Below are positions 56,136-63,227 of a DNA stretch of 64,000 bases, piece after piece; within the stretch, counting starts at the first letter, position 1; every line of letters starts with the position of its first letter. The stretch lies in the NCBI GenBank assembly GCA_026014735.1, contig JAOZHT010000002.1, forward strand, positions 434,001-498,000, given 5' to 3'. The stretch comes from Candidatus Bathyarchaeota archaeon (lineage in GTDB: Archaea > Thermoproteota > Bathyarchaeia > Bathyarchaeales > Bathycorpusculaceae). Made by a program: the position numbers and the translations under genes. The notes beneath the pieces are model-generated. The model did not search any database. It was not told the origin of the DNA and was given only the letters and a program-made list of their open reading frames with translations.

Positions 56136-57152
56136 TTACCTCACTCTGCTCTGTGGCGCACCAAACCTTCGGTGCTCATTTGGGATTTTTTGGTCGGCGC
56201 TGTCTCTAACTTGGTGGCCGGTAATATGGAGGAACACGTCTTCAAGGGAAGGCTGAAGGTTTGACATAGATGTGATTTTGCCGTTTTGCCTGCGGATGAC
56301 ATCCACGATTCTGTCGAAGGCTTCTTCTCCATGAACGATTATGTGCAGTTGAGTGCCGGTTTCCTGGGCAACTTGGTCTATGCAGTCAATTTCTTTAAGG
56401 GCTGAAAGCATGTCTTGGTTTAGGTTCGCGACTTCCAATCGGATAATCATGGTGTCTCCTCCGGAGATGATTTTTTTAAGGTTAGTCGGTGAATCCAGCG
56501 CTATGATTTTGCCATGGTCAACCACAGCTATTCGGTCACAGAGCAAATCAGCGTCAACCATAATGTGAGTTGTCAAGATGACGGTGGTGCCGTTTTCTTG
56601 GTTGAGTTTTTTTATGTACTCGCGGATTTCAACCGAAGTCTGGGGATCTAAACCTAAGGTGGGTTCATCGAGAAACAGCACCTCGGGGTCGTTTAGCAAC
56701 GCGCGGATAACATTCATTCGCTGCCGCATGCCAGTTGAATAGGTGCCGACTTGGGCGTTCTTGAATTTGGTTAGCTGAACGAATTCTAATAGGTCATCGA
56801 TTTTCTTGTTTAACTTGTCTTTGGGGATGTTGTAGAGGGTGCCGAAGAACGATAGGTTTTCTTTGGCGGTTAATCGGTTGTAAATGATCATTTTCTCGCT
56901 TACTATGCCGATGTGTTCGCGGACTTGTATGTCGTTTTTGACTGTGTCATATCCGCTTATGGAGGCTGATCCTTTGGTGGGCCTTGAGAGTGTAGAGAGC
57001 ATGCGAAGAGTGGTGCTTTTGCCTGCTCCGTTTGGGCCCAGTAGCCCGAAGATTTCTCCTTTTTTGACTTCGAAGCTGATGTCGTCTACGGCGGTGAATT
57101 TGCCGAATGTTTTGGTGAGGTTTCGCACTTCGATGATGTTGCCTTTATCCAT
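56136..57152 (-). CDS. ABC transporter ATP-binding protein (DrrA-like)
   Basis: 338 aa from ATG 57152 (MDKGNIIEVRNLTKTFGKFTAVDDISFEV). Walker A GPNGAGKST, signature YSTGMRQRMN, Walker B VLFLDEPTLGLDPQ and H-loop TTHIM. The C-terminal 100 residues form the extra domain of DrrA/CcmA-type exporters. The stop is five bases before the permease start. Upstream start codons (to 57224) fall in the promoter region and are rejected. Confidence 0.92.
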   Translation of the reverse strand: MDKGNIIEVRNLTKTFGKFTAVDDISFEVKKGEIFGLLGPNGAGKSTTLRMLSTLSRPTKGSASISGYDTVKNDIQVREHIGIVSEKMIIYNRLTAKENLSFFGTLYNIPKDKLNKKIDDLLEFVQLTKFKNAQVGTYSTGMRQRMNVIRALLNDPEVLFLDEPTLGLDPQTSVEIREYIKKLNQENGTTVILTTHIMVDADLLCDRIAVVDHGKIIALDSPTNLKKIISGGDTMIIRLEVANLNQDMLSALKEIDCIDQVAQETGTQLHIIVHGEEAFDRIVDVIRRQNGKITSMSNLQPSLEDVFLHITGHQVRDSADQKIPNEHRRFGAPQSRVR

Positions 57153-57164
57153 TGGGAACAACCC

Positions 57165-57219
57165 ATTACCTATATTATTGGTTGCAATATATTGCGGTAA
57201 AATATAAGTATTACCTATA
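57165..57219. promoter_or_regulatory. Divergent control region of the PadR gene and ABC exporter
   Basis: Two direct repeats ATTACCTATA (57165-57174 and 57210-57219) flank a perfect 12-bp palindrome GCAATATATTGC (57184-57195). The palindrome contains a usable minus-strand TATA box for the ATPase gene; TAAAATATAAG on the plus strand serves the PadR gene. Likely binding region of the PadR protein, repressing both directions. Confidence 0.55.
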
Positions 57220-57241
57220 ATCATCTATATAATCGACCACC

Positions 57242-57835
57242 ATGAAACCCCACGCCGAAGACGAGACAACCCAGAACTGGCTCAAAGAAGCACAAAAAGG
57301 CTACATACGCATGGGCGTCCTCATCCTACTCAACAAAAAACCAGCCCACGGCTACGAACTCATGAAGGAAATCAACAGCCGCACCAAAGGCTTCTGGCAA
57401 CCAACCCCCGGCGGCGTCTACCCCATACTCAACGACCTCGAAGCATCAGGCTACATCAAAGGACAATGGCAAACCCAGAGAAACCGCCGCCAAAAAGTCT
57501 ACACCATAACCCCCTCAGGCAACGCCATCCTAAAACGCGCCATCATAAAACAAACAGAAATCTTCAACACCGTAAACGGGCTCTTCATGGAATTCGCCAA
57601 AGAAGTCCTCAATATCGAAAGCCCCACGCCTCCGCCCCCCATGCATACGCCGTTAACACCCTTTTTGGAGGATAAAAAAGACTCAGCTGTAACCCTCCAG
57701 CAGCTCGAAGCGGAACGTAAACATTCAGTTGAACACATTAAAGCCATCAAAGAGCGCCTCAAGCAACTTGACGAGCGGATTGTGCAGTTAAAGCGGCAGG
57801 CGCCTTCCAGTTCGGGGGAGCAGGGAACGGCTTAA
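57242..57835 (+). CDS. PadR-family transcriptional regulator
   Basis: 197 aa. Residues 18-100 are the PadR winged helix (YIRMGVLILLNKKPAHGYELMKEINSRTKGFWQPTPGGVYPILNDLEASGYIKGQW). The C-terminal third is a coiled coil (TLQQLEAERKHSVEHIKAIKERLKQLDERIVQLK) that mediates dimerisation. Divergent from the ABC exporter it presumably represses; PadR proteins commonly sense the exported drug. Confidence 0.9.
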   Translation: MKPHAEDETTQNWLKEAQKGYIRMGVLILLNKKPAHGYELMKEINSRTKGFWQPTPGGVYPILNDLEASGYIKGQWQTQRNRRQKVYTITPSGNAILKRAIIKQTEIFNTVNGLFMEFAKEVLNIESPTPPPPMHTPLTPFLEDKKDSAVTLQQLEAERKHSVEHIKAIKERLKQLDERIVQLKRQAPSSSGEQGTA

Positions 57836-57872
57836 TGGTTTAAATTTTAGTGCTGCTTAACATTATGCGAGA

Positions 57873-58205
57873 GTGAATTGCTTGTTCCGTGTTAGAGTCA
57901 ACAAAATCGAATCAACCCGCGACGTAGACGGCAACCTAGGAAAAAGAATTGAGCTTCTTGAGGAACGCGAAGTTAACCCCTACATTGTGCGGCCCCAGTC
58001 TGACGAAGCCAAAATGGCGCAGGACCTCATGCAGGCAATCCAGCAGCAGATGCCGTTTCTGCCCCAGCGCAGCCAATTGGCGACGCCTAAAATCATCTTG
58101 TTCCTCACCGAAGATGAATACGACAGCTTAGGCATAATCTTTGACGTTAACCAGGTCTACGAGGTCGCCCTTGAGAACCAAGCGATTCGCTTCAGGAAAG
58201 TTTAA
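57873..58205 (+). CDS. Conserved hypothetical protein, faintly arcadin-1-like
   Basis: 110 aa, GTG start (a TTG nine bases on is possible). FRVRVNKIESTRDVDGNLGKRIELLEEREVNPYIVRPQSDEAKMAQDLMQAI, then IILFLTEDEYDSLGIIFDVNQVYEV. The RDVDGN-x-G-x-x-IELxEER start and overall size recall arcadin-1-like archaeal proteins associated with actin homologs, but no crenactin gene is here and the match is from memory. Its end overlaps the convergent gene by 14 nt. Confidence 0.55.
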   Translation: MNCLFRVRVNKIESTRDVDGNLGKRIELLEEREVNPYIVRPQSDEAKMAQDLMQAIQQQMPFLPQRSQLATPKIILFLTEDEYDSLGIIFDVNQVYEVALENQAIRFRKV

Positions 58206-58524
58206 GCAACTCACTTCTCATCTGCGCCAACGCCAGATGCTTAGGGTGAAACGAAAGCACAAACATCATGTGCCGGAGTGCACTGCTGATTTCCTTTAGA
58301 CCCGACATTTTTCCTTCGTCACAGTAGAGGGGAATCGGTTCGCCATCGTTTTCTTCGTAGTAGACATAGATTGGGGAGGCTGCCCGCTCAAAGCGGACTA
58401 TCTCGAAATCCAGATTCAACTGAGCCGCGGTTTGCTTGGCGGCGGAGCGCACGGATTCGAGGCGTCTGCTGGGGAACCCCGTGGAAGCGTAAACCATCAG
58501 TTTACCCTGGTTTGCCTTAAACAT
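58192..58524 (-). CDS. Hypothetical protein
   Basis: 110 aa if ATG 58524 (MFKANQGKLMVYASTGFPSRRLESVR) is the start; ATG 58497 is the alternative. The frame is open further to 58644, but that part looks like non-coding sequence of the divergent promoter. Mixed alpha/beta with YVYYEENDGEPIPLYCDEGK and a helical end. No family recognised. Confidence 0.5.
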   Translation of the reverse strand: MFKANQGKLMVYASTGFPSRRLESVRSAAKQTAAQLNLDFEIVRFERAASPIYVYYEENDGEPIPLYCDEGKMSGLKEISSALRHMMFVLSFHPKHLALAQMRSELLKLS

Positions 58525-58686
58525 ATAGCACCACAGGTCTAAGTTGCCGGAAACTCCTTTTAAGGCACAGCCAGAATCGACACCGCGGATATGTGGAGGG
58601 GTAACTGAAAGTGAAGTCTCGTGGCTGCAACGCAACACCCACAACCGCTTAAATCAAGCCCTCCGAGATGGATTTCTGGTGAGATT

Positions 58687-59148
58687 ATGCAGCATCAGGG
58701 CTGGCAGATGCCCAGTTGGTGGTACCGCAACAAGCATCCGCCTAACGATAATGCCTACTTTGAGAACATGTGCAGGGTGATTTTTGAGGCTGGCTTAAAC
58801 TGGCATGTGGTGGATAAAAAATGGAGTGACATTCGAGTTGCGTTTTTGGGGTTTGACATCGAAAAAGTCGCCGCCTTCACCGATGCAGACGTAGCTAGGC
58901 TACTGCAGAACGAGGGGATAATTCGCAACAAAGCCAAAATCCGAGCCGTCATCGGGAACGCCCAAAACTTCGCAGCCATACAGAAACGCTACGGTTCCTT
59001 CCAGCGGTACCTAAAAAGCCTTGGCAAAGCAGGCAACTATGCCTCTGCAGTCAAGGATTTAGTTAACAAATTCAAGTGGCTGGGTCCCTCATCGGCAAGC
59101 CTGTTCCTTTACTCCGTCGGCGAAGACGTCGAGCCAGAGCAATATTAA
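58687..59148 (+). CDS. DNA-3-methyladenine glycosylase I-like (Tag family)
   Basis: 153 aa from ATG 58687 (MQHQGWQMPSWWYRNKHPPND), preceded by GGTGAG. Helix-hairpin-helix-fold glycosylase: YFENMCRVIFEAGLNWHVVDKKWSDIRVAFLGFDIEKVAAFTD and LLQNEGIIRNKAKIRAVIGNAQNF are the Tag core. It is shorter than bacterial Tag and lacks the C-terminal zinc-ligand segment, so substrate range may differ. Confidence 0.85.
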   Translation: MQHQGWQMPSWWYRNKHPPNDNAYFENMCRVIFEAGLNWHVVDKKWSDIRVAFLGFDIEKVAAFTDADVARLLQNEGIIRNKAKIRAVIGNAQNFAAIQKRYGSFQRYLKSLGKAGNYASAVKDLVNKFKWLGPSSASLFLYSVGEDVEPEQY

Positions 59149-59176
59149 TTAAATCAGGCAGAAAAATGCTTTAGCT

Positions 59177-59455
59177 ATGGCAAAAACCAGAGCGCACATC
59201 TACGTCGGCGGCAAAGTGCAGGGCGTCTACTTTAGGCAGCATACGAAGCGGCAAGCACAGATCCAGGGCGCAACGGGTTGGGTACGTAACCTTGAGGATG
59301 GGCGGGTTGAAGCTGTTTTTGAAGGCGAAGAGGAAGCGGTAAGGGCGATGGTGGAGTATTGCCGCCATGGACCCCAAAGCGCTTCGGTAACAGCGTTTGA
59401 GGTATCCTGGGAACCGTATAGGGGCGAGTTCGCCGGCTTCGAGGTTGCTTACTAG
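59177..59455 (+). CDS. acyP: Acylphosphatase
   Basis: 92 aa. KVQGVYFRQHTKRQAQIQGATGWVRNLEDGRVEAVFEGEEEAV contains the catalytic Arg (YFR) and Asn (VRN) of acylphosphatase, which hydrolyses carboxyl-phosphate bonds. Starts 29 nt after the Tag-like gene in the same direction. Confidence 0.93.
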   Translation: MAKTRAHIYVGGKVQGVYFRQHTKRQAQIQGATGWVRNLEDGRVEAVFEGEEEAVRAMVEYCRHGPQSASVTAFEVSWEPYRGEFAGFEVAY

Positions 59456-59502
59456 CTGGGCTGGCAGGGTTAAGAGTTAAATTTTGGTTTCAAACCTATC
59501 TT

Positions 59503-60051
59503 GTGAGGGAAAGCTTGAAGATTCTGGGTTTAGTAGGTAGCCCCCGAAGAGGCGGCAACACAGACCTGATGGTAGACGCCATCCTGAAAGGCGCCGCCGA
59601 CAAGGGCTATGCAGCCGAAAAGGTGTACCTCTACGACGTGAACATTGAGCCCTGTGTAGATTGCCGCGCCTGCAAACAAGGCAGCTTACGCTGCGTTTTC
59701 CAAGATGGCATGCAGACGCTTTATCCTAAACTGGAGACGGCGGATGTGGTGGTGTTTGGTACGCCGCTTTACTGGTATGGCGCCTCAGCAACCATGAAGC
59801 TGCTGGTTGATCGGTTGCGCCCCTACATTGCCTCAAAGAAGCTCGCCGGCAAAAAGGCAGTTGTGGTGGTGCCCTCTGAGGAAGGAGCCGACGCCTGCAG
59901 CCACATCGTTGCCATGTTTAGTTTGTCGTTTAGGTATCTGGGGATGGAGTTGGCGGGTGTTCTGCTGCCTAAAGCCTACGAGAAAGCTGAGGTGCGCCAG
60001 AATCCCCAGGTGCTAAGTGACGCGGAAGCGGTTGGCAGAAGCCTCGGTTAG
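59503..60051 (+). CDS. Iron-sulfur flavoprotein / NADPH-dependent FMN reductase family
   Basis: 182 aa, flavodoxin-like. ILGLVGSPRRGGNTDLMVDAILKGA binds FMN phosphate. CVDCRACKQGSLRC (C-x2-C-x2-C-x6-C) is the compact cluster motif of archaeal iron-sulfur flavoproteins. FGTPLYWYGASATMKLLVDRL completes the fold. ISF proteins accept electrons from ferredoxin and may deal with O2 or peroxide. GTG start; TTG 59515 is an alternative. Confidence 0.88.
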   Translation: MRESLKILGLVGSPRRGGNTDLMVDAILKGAADKGYAAEKVYLYDVNIEPCVDCRACKQGSLRCVFQDGMQTLYPKLETADVVVFGTPLYWYGASATMKLLVDRLRPYIASKKLAGKKAVVVVPSEEGADACSHIVAMFSLSFRYLGMELAGVLLPKAYEKAEVRQNPQVLSDAEAVGRSLG

Positions 60052-60052
60052 A

Positions 60053-60499
60053 TTAGGCTTTGTTTTTTGGTACGCGGAAGTGGCTGTCTTTGCCTGCGCT
60101 GATGTATTCGCCGCCCATGCCTCGGGCGGCTGAGGCTATTTTTGCGAAGTTCTCCGAACCCAGGAACTGTTTGGGTTTTATGATTATGAATTCTCCGCGT
60201 TCCTCAAAGCCGAGGCGGGCTTCAAGTTCCTCGGGGAAACTCATGCGGATGTCGTCGAGCGAGCGCTTTTTGGAGTCAGCTGGCGGGGCGGGTGCCGGCG
60301 CAGGTTTCGGTGCAGGCGCGGGGATGGGCGCTGGGGCGGATGCGGGTTTTGCTGGTGGAGGCTGGGTGATTTGTCCCACTGCCAGTGACTTCAAAGACGC
60401 CGAAACCGTCCGCAGTTCCTCAGAAACCCTGTTTAAAGTAACCGATATCTCTTCCACTTTAGCCAAAAGCTGATTGAGCTTATCCCTCTCACTGCTCAC
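60053..60499 (-). CDS. Hypothetical protein: coiled coil, Pro/Ala linker, small globular domain
   Basis: 148 aa in three parts: an N-terminal coiled coil (LNQLLAKVEEISVTLNRVSEELRTVSASLK), a linker of alternating Pro-Ala from about residue 47 to 74, and a compact C-terminal domain (FPEELEARLGFEERGEFIIIKPKQFLGSENFAKIASAARGMGGEYISAG). The last part may bind nucleic acid or protein; no family named. The transcript probably begins at the TATA/G7 element near 60655, giving a leader of about 155 nt. Confidence 0.7.
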   Translation of the reverse strand: MSSERDKLNQLLAKVEEISVTLNRVSEELRTVSASLKSLAVGQITQPPPAKPASAPAPIPAPAPKPAPAPAPPADSKKRSLDDIRMSFPEELEARLGFEERGEFIIIKPKQFLGSENFAKIASAARGMGGEYISAGKDSHFRVPKNKA

Positions 60500-60648
60500 G
60501 TGCGCTCCCTCATAAACCCCTAAACAGCCCCGATGCTTATTACTTTTTTTCCTAAATCACAACAAAGCAGCCGGATACTCGCAGAAAAAGTTGGGGTCTT
60601 GCCGGAAATGGCGCTTTCTGCGGCAGCACAAATTGCGAAGGAGAGATG

Positions 60649-60686
60649 CTGTTGCTTGCACCTATCTACCCCCCCTCTATTTATAG
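60649..60686 (-). promoter_or_regulatory. Dispersed TATA/G7 element, copy 5
   Basis: On the minus strand CTATAAATAGAGGGGGGG (60686-60669) and GCAACAG (60655-60649), spacing 31 nt. Faces the coiled-coil/Pro-Ala protein gene at 60499. The region to its right holds the TATA box (CTTAAATAC near 60742) of the geranylgeranyl reductase. Confidence 0.65.
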
Positions 60687-60771
60687 AGTGAACTGGCGGT
60701 TCAACTTCTGCTGCCTTTCGCCTAAGGCTTCTGCCCCTTTGCTTAAATACAAAGCAGGGCAATCCATACCT

Positions 60772-62007
60772 ATGACGCCCAAGCCCCCCAGCCCCGCAGA
60801 CCCCGACATTGCCATAGTGGGCGCTGGACCCGCCGGCAGCTACACGGCGCTGCAGCTGGCAAAACTGGGCATAAAAGCCGCCGTCTACGAGGAACACAGC
60901 CAAATCGGGGTGCCCAGTCACTGCGCAGGCCACATCAGCATCCGCAGCCTCAGAAACCTCGGCCTCTACCCCCTCCCATCAGGCATCGAGGAAAACCGGT
61001 TCCGCGCAGCCAACTTTTACTCACCCCATGGAACCAAATTCAGCCTGCACCTCTCCTGCCCAGTCACGGTGGCGCTTAATCGGGCACGCTTCGATGGGTA
61101 CCTTGCGGAGATGGCGCAGGCGGCGGGAGCACAGTTTAGGCTGGGCGCGCGTGTGGATTCGCTTCTGGTGGGCAAGGGCGGCGTTGGAGGACTAAAGGTT
61201 GCATCAAGCGGCGGCCAAGAAACTGTGAACTCGAAAGTTGTGGTGGACTGCGAGGGCATCTCGTCGCGGCTGCTAAGGCAGGCGGGACTGAAAACGCTGC
61301 AACCTAGCGGGCTTGTCTATGCGGTGGAAACCGAAATCGAGGGCGCCCAAGACCTCGAGCCAGACGCAGTGGAGGTTTACTTCGGCAAAGCCTACGCCCC
61401 GGGCTTCTACGGCTGGCTTATCCCACGCCGCGACGGCACCGCCAAACTGGGCTTAGCCACCAACCACGGCAACCCCCAGGCTTACCTGCGGCGGCTAATG
61501 ACCAAGCACCCCGCTGCGTCAAAGCAGCTTGCCAAAGCCAAAATCACGTCGGCAGGCTACCACGGCATCTCGCTGGGCGGGCCCATCCCCCGAGCCTACA
61601 CCGGCGGATTCCTCGCCGTCGGCGACTGCGCCTCACAGGTTAAACCCACCACGGGCGGAGGAGTCATCTTCGGCTTAACCGCAGCCACCCAAGCAGCAGA
61701 CGTAATCAGCCGCGCCCTCCAAAGCGGCGATGTCTCAGCCCATGCGCTCTGCGAGTACCAGAAACGATGCAGTGACCTGTTTGGCTTTGATTTCCGCGTG
61801 ATGCTGCGGCTACGGCGGTTTTTGGATTCGCTCTCCGATGAGAGGCTAGATGAGATGCTGCGGGTATGCCGCAAACTCGGCGTAGACAAAGCACTCGCTG
61901 ATGCAGATGAAATCGACTACCAGGGCCAACTGCTCCTTTCCGTGGCGACAAAACCGCAGATGCTGGCGGCACTCGCGTACTTTGGGCTACTCTACCTGTC
62001 TACATGA
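60772..62007 (+). CDS. Geranylgeranyl reductase-family FAD flavoprotein
   Basis: 411 aa from ATG 60772 (MTPKPPSPADPDIAIVGAGPAGSYTALQLAKLG). FAD dinucleotide-binding motif at the N-terminus, YEEHSQIGVPSHCAGHIS, and VGDCASQVKPTTGGGVIFG near residue 290, the digeranylgeranylglycerophospholipid-reductase family signature. Reduces isoprenoid double bonds of archaeal lipids or of quinone/dolichol side chains. Nearly leaderless. Confidence 0.9.
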   Translation: MTPKPPSPADPDIAIVGAGPAGSYTALQLAKLGIKAAVYEEHSQIGVPSHCAGHISIRSLRNLGLYPLPSGIEENRFRAANFYSPHGTKFSLHLSCPVTVALNRARFDGYLAEMAQAAGAQFRLGARVDSLLVGKGGVGGLKVASSGGQETVNSKVVVDCEGISSRLLRQAGLKTLQPSGLVYAVETEIEGAQDLEPDAVEVYFGKAYAPGFYGWLIPRRDGTAKLGLATNHGNPQAYLRRLMTKHPAASKQLAKAKITSAGYHGISLGGPIPRAYTGGFLAVGDCASQVKPTTGGGVIFGLTAATQAADVISRALQSGDVSAHALCEYQKRCSDLFGFDFRVMLRLRRFLDSLSDERLDEMLRVCRKLGVDKALADADEIDYQGQLLLSVATKPQMLAALAYFGLLYLST

Positions 62008-62064
62008 AGTCAAGGATGAGTAAAATGCCGTTAAAACTAGATAAATGATTTACTAAAACGTAAC

Positions 62065-62676
62065 TTAGATGATGTGTATCGCTTGTAATATTGTTAAGGC
62101 AAACGCAAAACTTGAAACAGCAAAGGAAGCATAGGCTATTTTTACTGCTCTTGAAACCATAAGAATTTGGTAATATAAACTTGCATTATTGCATTGCTGC
62201 TTTAGTGATTCAGAGTCTTTTTCTAATTCGTTTATTATTCTATTGATTAATTCTTTTAGTGAATTCCCTTTATTGACACAGGTAAGTTCTTTTCTTTTTT
62301 TGCTGTCGTTTACAAAATCATCTGTATGGTATCTTATGCATTCTAATCCTCTGAGAGCAACATCGGCTGCAGTAATGCGAACCATAGTAATTTTCAATTG
62401 TTTTCTATCAAAATTACCACAGAGTAATAATGTCATATCAACCTCCCTGCCCAGAGTTGAATAACCACCCTCTCCCCCTGATTCATTCCATTTTTCATAA
62501 AAGGTCGATAACTGTTTAGCAATTTGTTCAATCTTATACAACCGCTCTTCAATTGAATCCTTACTTAAGTTAGACTTGTCTATATTGGCAGTAATATCTT
62601 CTATCAAGCTAGCTGTCAAATCATTTGCTTTGTTAATAAAATCAAGCGCAACAAGCATTCTTTCTTCCTTAGTCAT
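62065..62676 (-). CDS. AT-rich hypothetical protein with C-terminal membrane segment
   Basis: 203 aa. Mostly helical and charged (ATANIDKSNLSKDSIEERLYKIEQIAKQL; NSLKELINRIINELEKDSESLKQQ), ending in a hydrophobic helix (KIAYASFAVSSFAFALTILQAIHII). No family recognised. Base composition is far AT-richer than its neighbours, and codon use favours A/T endings, so recent acquisition is likely. TATA-like TATCTTTAAATG about 35 nt upstream on the minus strand. Confidence 0.65.
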   Translation of the reverse strand: MTKEERMLVALDFINKANDLTASLIEDITANIDKSNLSKDSIEERLYKIEQIAKQLSTFYEKWNESGGEGGYSTLGREVDMTLLLCGNFDRKQLKITMVRITAADVALRGLECIRYHTDDFVNDSKKRKELTCVNKGNSLKELINRIINELEKDSESLKQQCNNASLYYQILMVSRAVKIAYASFAVSSFAFALTILQAIHII

Positions 62677-62753
62677 ACCGTATCAACGGTTGTTAGCTTA
62701 ATTAGTTACCCATTTAAAGATATACTCTAAACTGAGTGACCTCAAATAGTATC

Positions 62754-62767
62754 GGAGAGAATTCTCC
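62754..62767. promoter_or_regulatory. Short dyad between divergent genes
   Basis: GGAGA, loop GAAT, TCTCC lies midway between the AT-rich hypothetical gene and pth2. It could be an operator or cruciform; there is no T-run after it, so it is not a terminator. The pth2 promoter (CTTTTTAAGTATA near 62813) is separate. Confidence 0.3.
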
Positions 62768-62852
62768 TAAGTGTGAAAAGAAAAGGGATTATCGCTTAAA
62801 CATAAAAGCACCTTTTTAAGTATATGGTTGGATTTTAGAATGGGTAAGAAAA

Positions 62853-63218
62853 ATGTCCGACGAATTTGAGTATAAGCAAGTCATTGTTTTCCGCACGGAT
62901 TTGCAGATGGGTAAGGGCAAGATCGCGGCGCAGGCAGGGCACGCAGCTATCTCCTCGGCGCAGGATGCTTATGTTCATCATAAGAAGTGGTGGGATGCAT
63001 GGCTTTTTGAGGGCCAAAAGAAGGTTGCGCTTAAAGTCGCCACGGAAAAGGAGCTCTGCGAACTTGAGGAGGCAGCCGAAGACCTGGGGTTGCCCCATGC
63101 GCTCATCGTGGACCGCGGCTTAACTCAGATTCCAGAGGGCAGCATCACCTGCCTTGGCATCGGACCCGCCCCAACCGGCATGATTGACCGCTTAACGGGA
63201 AAGCTTAAGCTGCTGTAG
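62853..63218 (+). CDS. pth2: Peptidyl-tRNA hydrolase Pth2
   Basis: 121 aa. YKQVIVFRTDLQMGKGKIAAQAGHAAISSAQ and LPHALIVDRGLTQIPEGSITCLGIGPAPTGMIDRLTGKLKLL are the full archaeal/eukaryotic Pth2 fold. Recycles peptidyl-tRNAs dropped from the ribosome. Archaeal pth2 is often followed by truD, as here. Confidence 0.96.
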   Translation: MSDEFEYKQVIVFRTDLQMGKGKIAAQAGHAAISSAQDAYVHHKKWWDAWLFEGQKKVALKVATEKELCELEEAAEDLGLPHALIVDRGLTQIPEGSITCLGIGPAPTGMIDRLTGKLKLL

Positions 63219-63227
63219 GCGACTTTT

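Noticed and set aside
57873-58524. Toxin-antitoxin pair reading of the small convergent genes
   Set aside because: The genes are convergent with overlapping 3' ends rather than co-directional, and neither shows a toxin or antitoxin fold.
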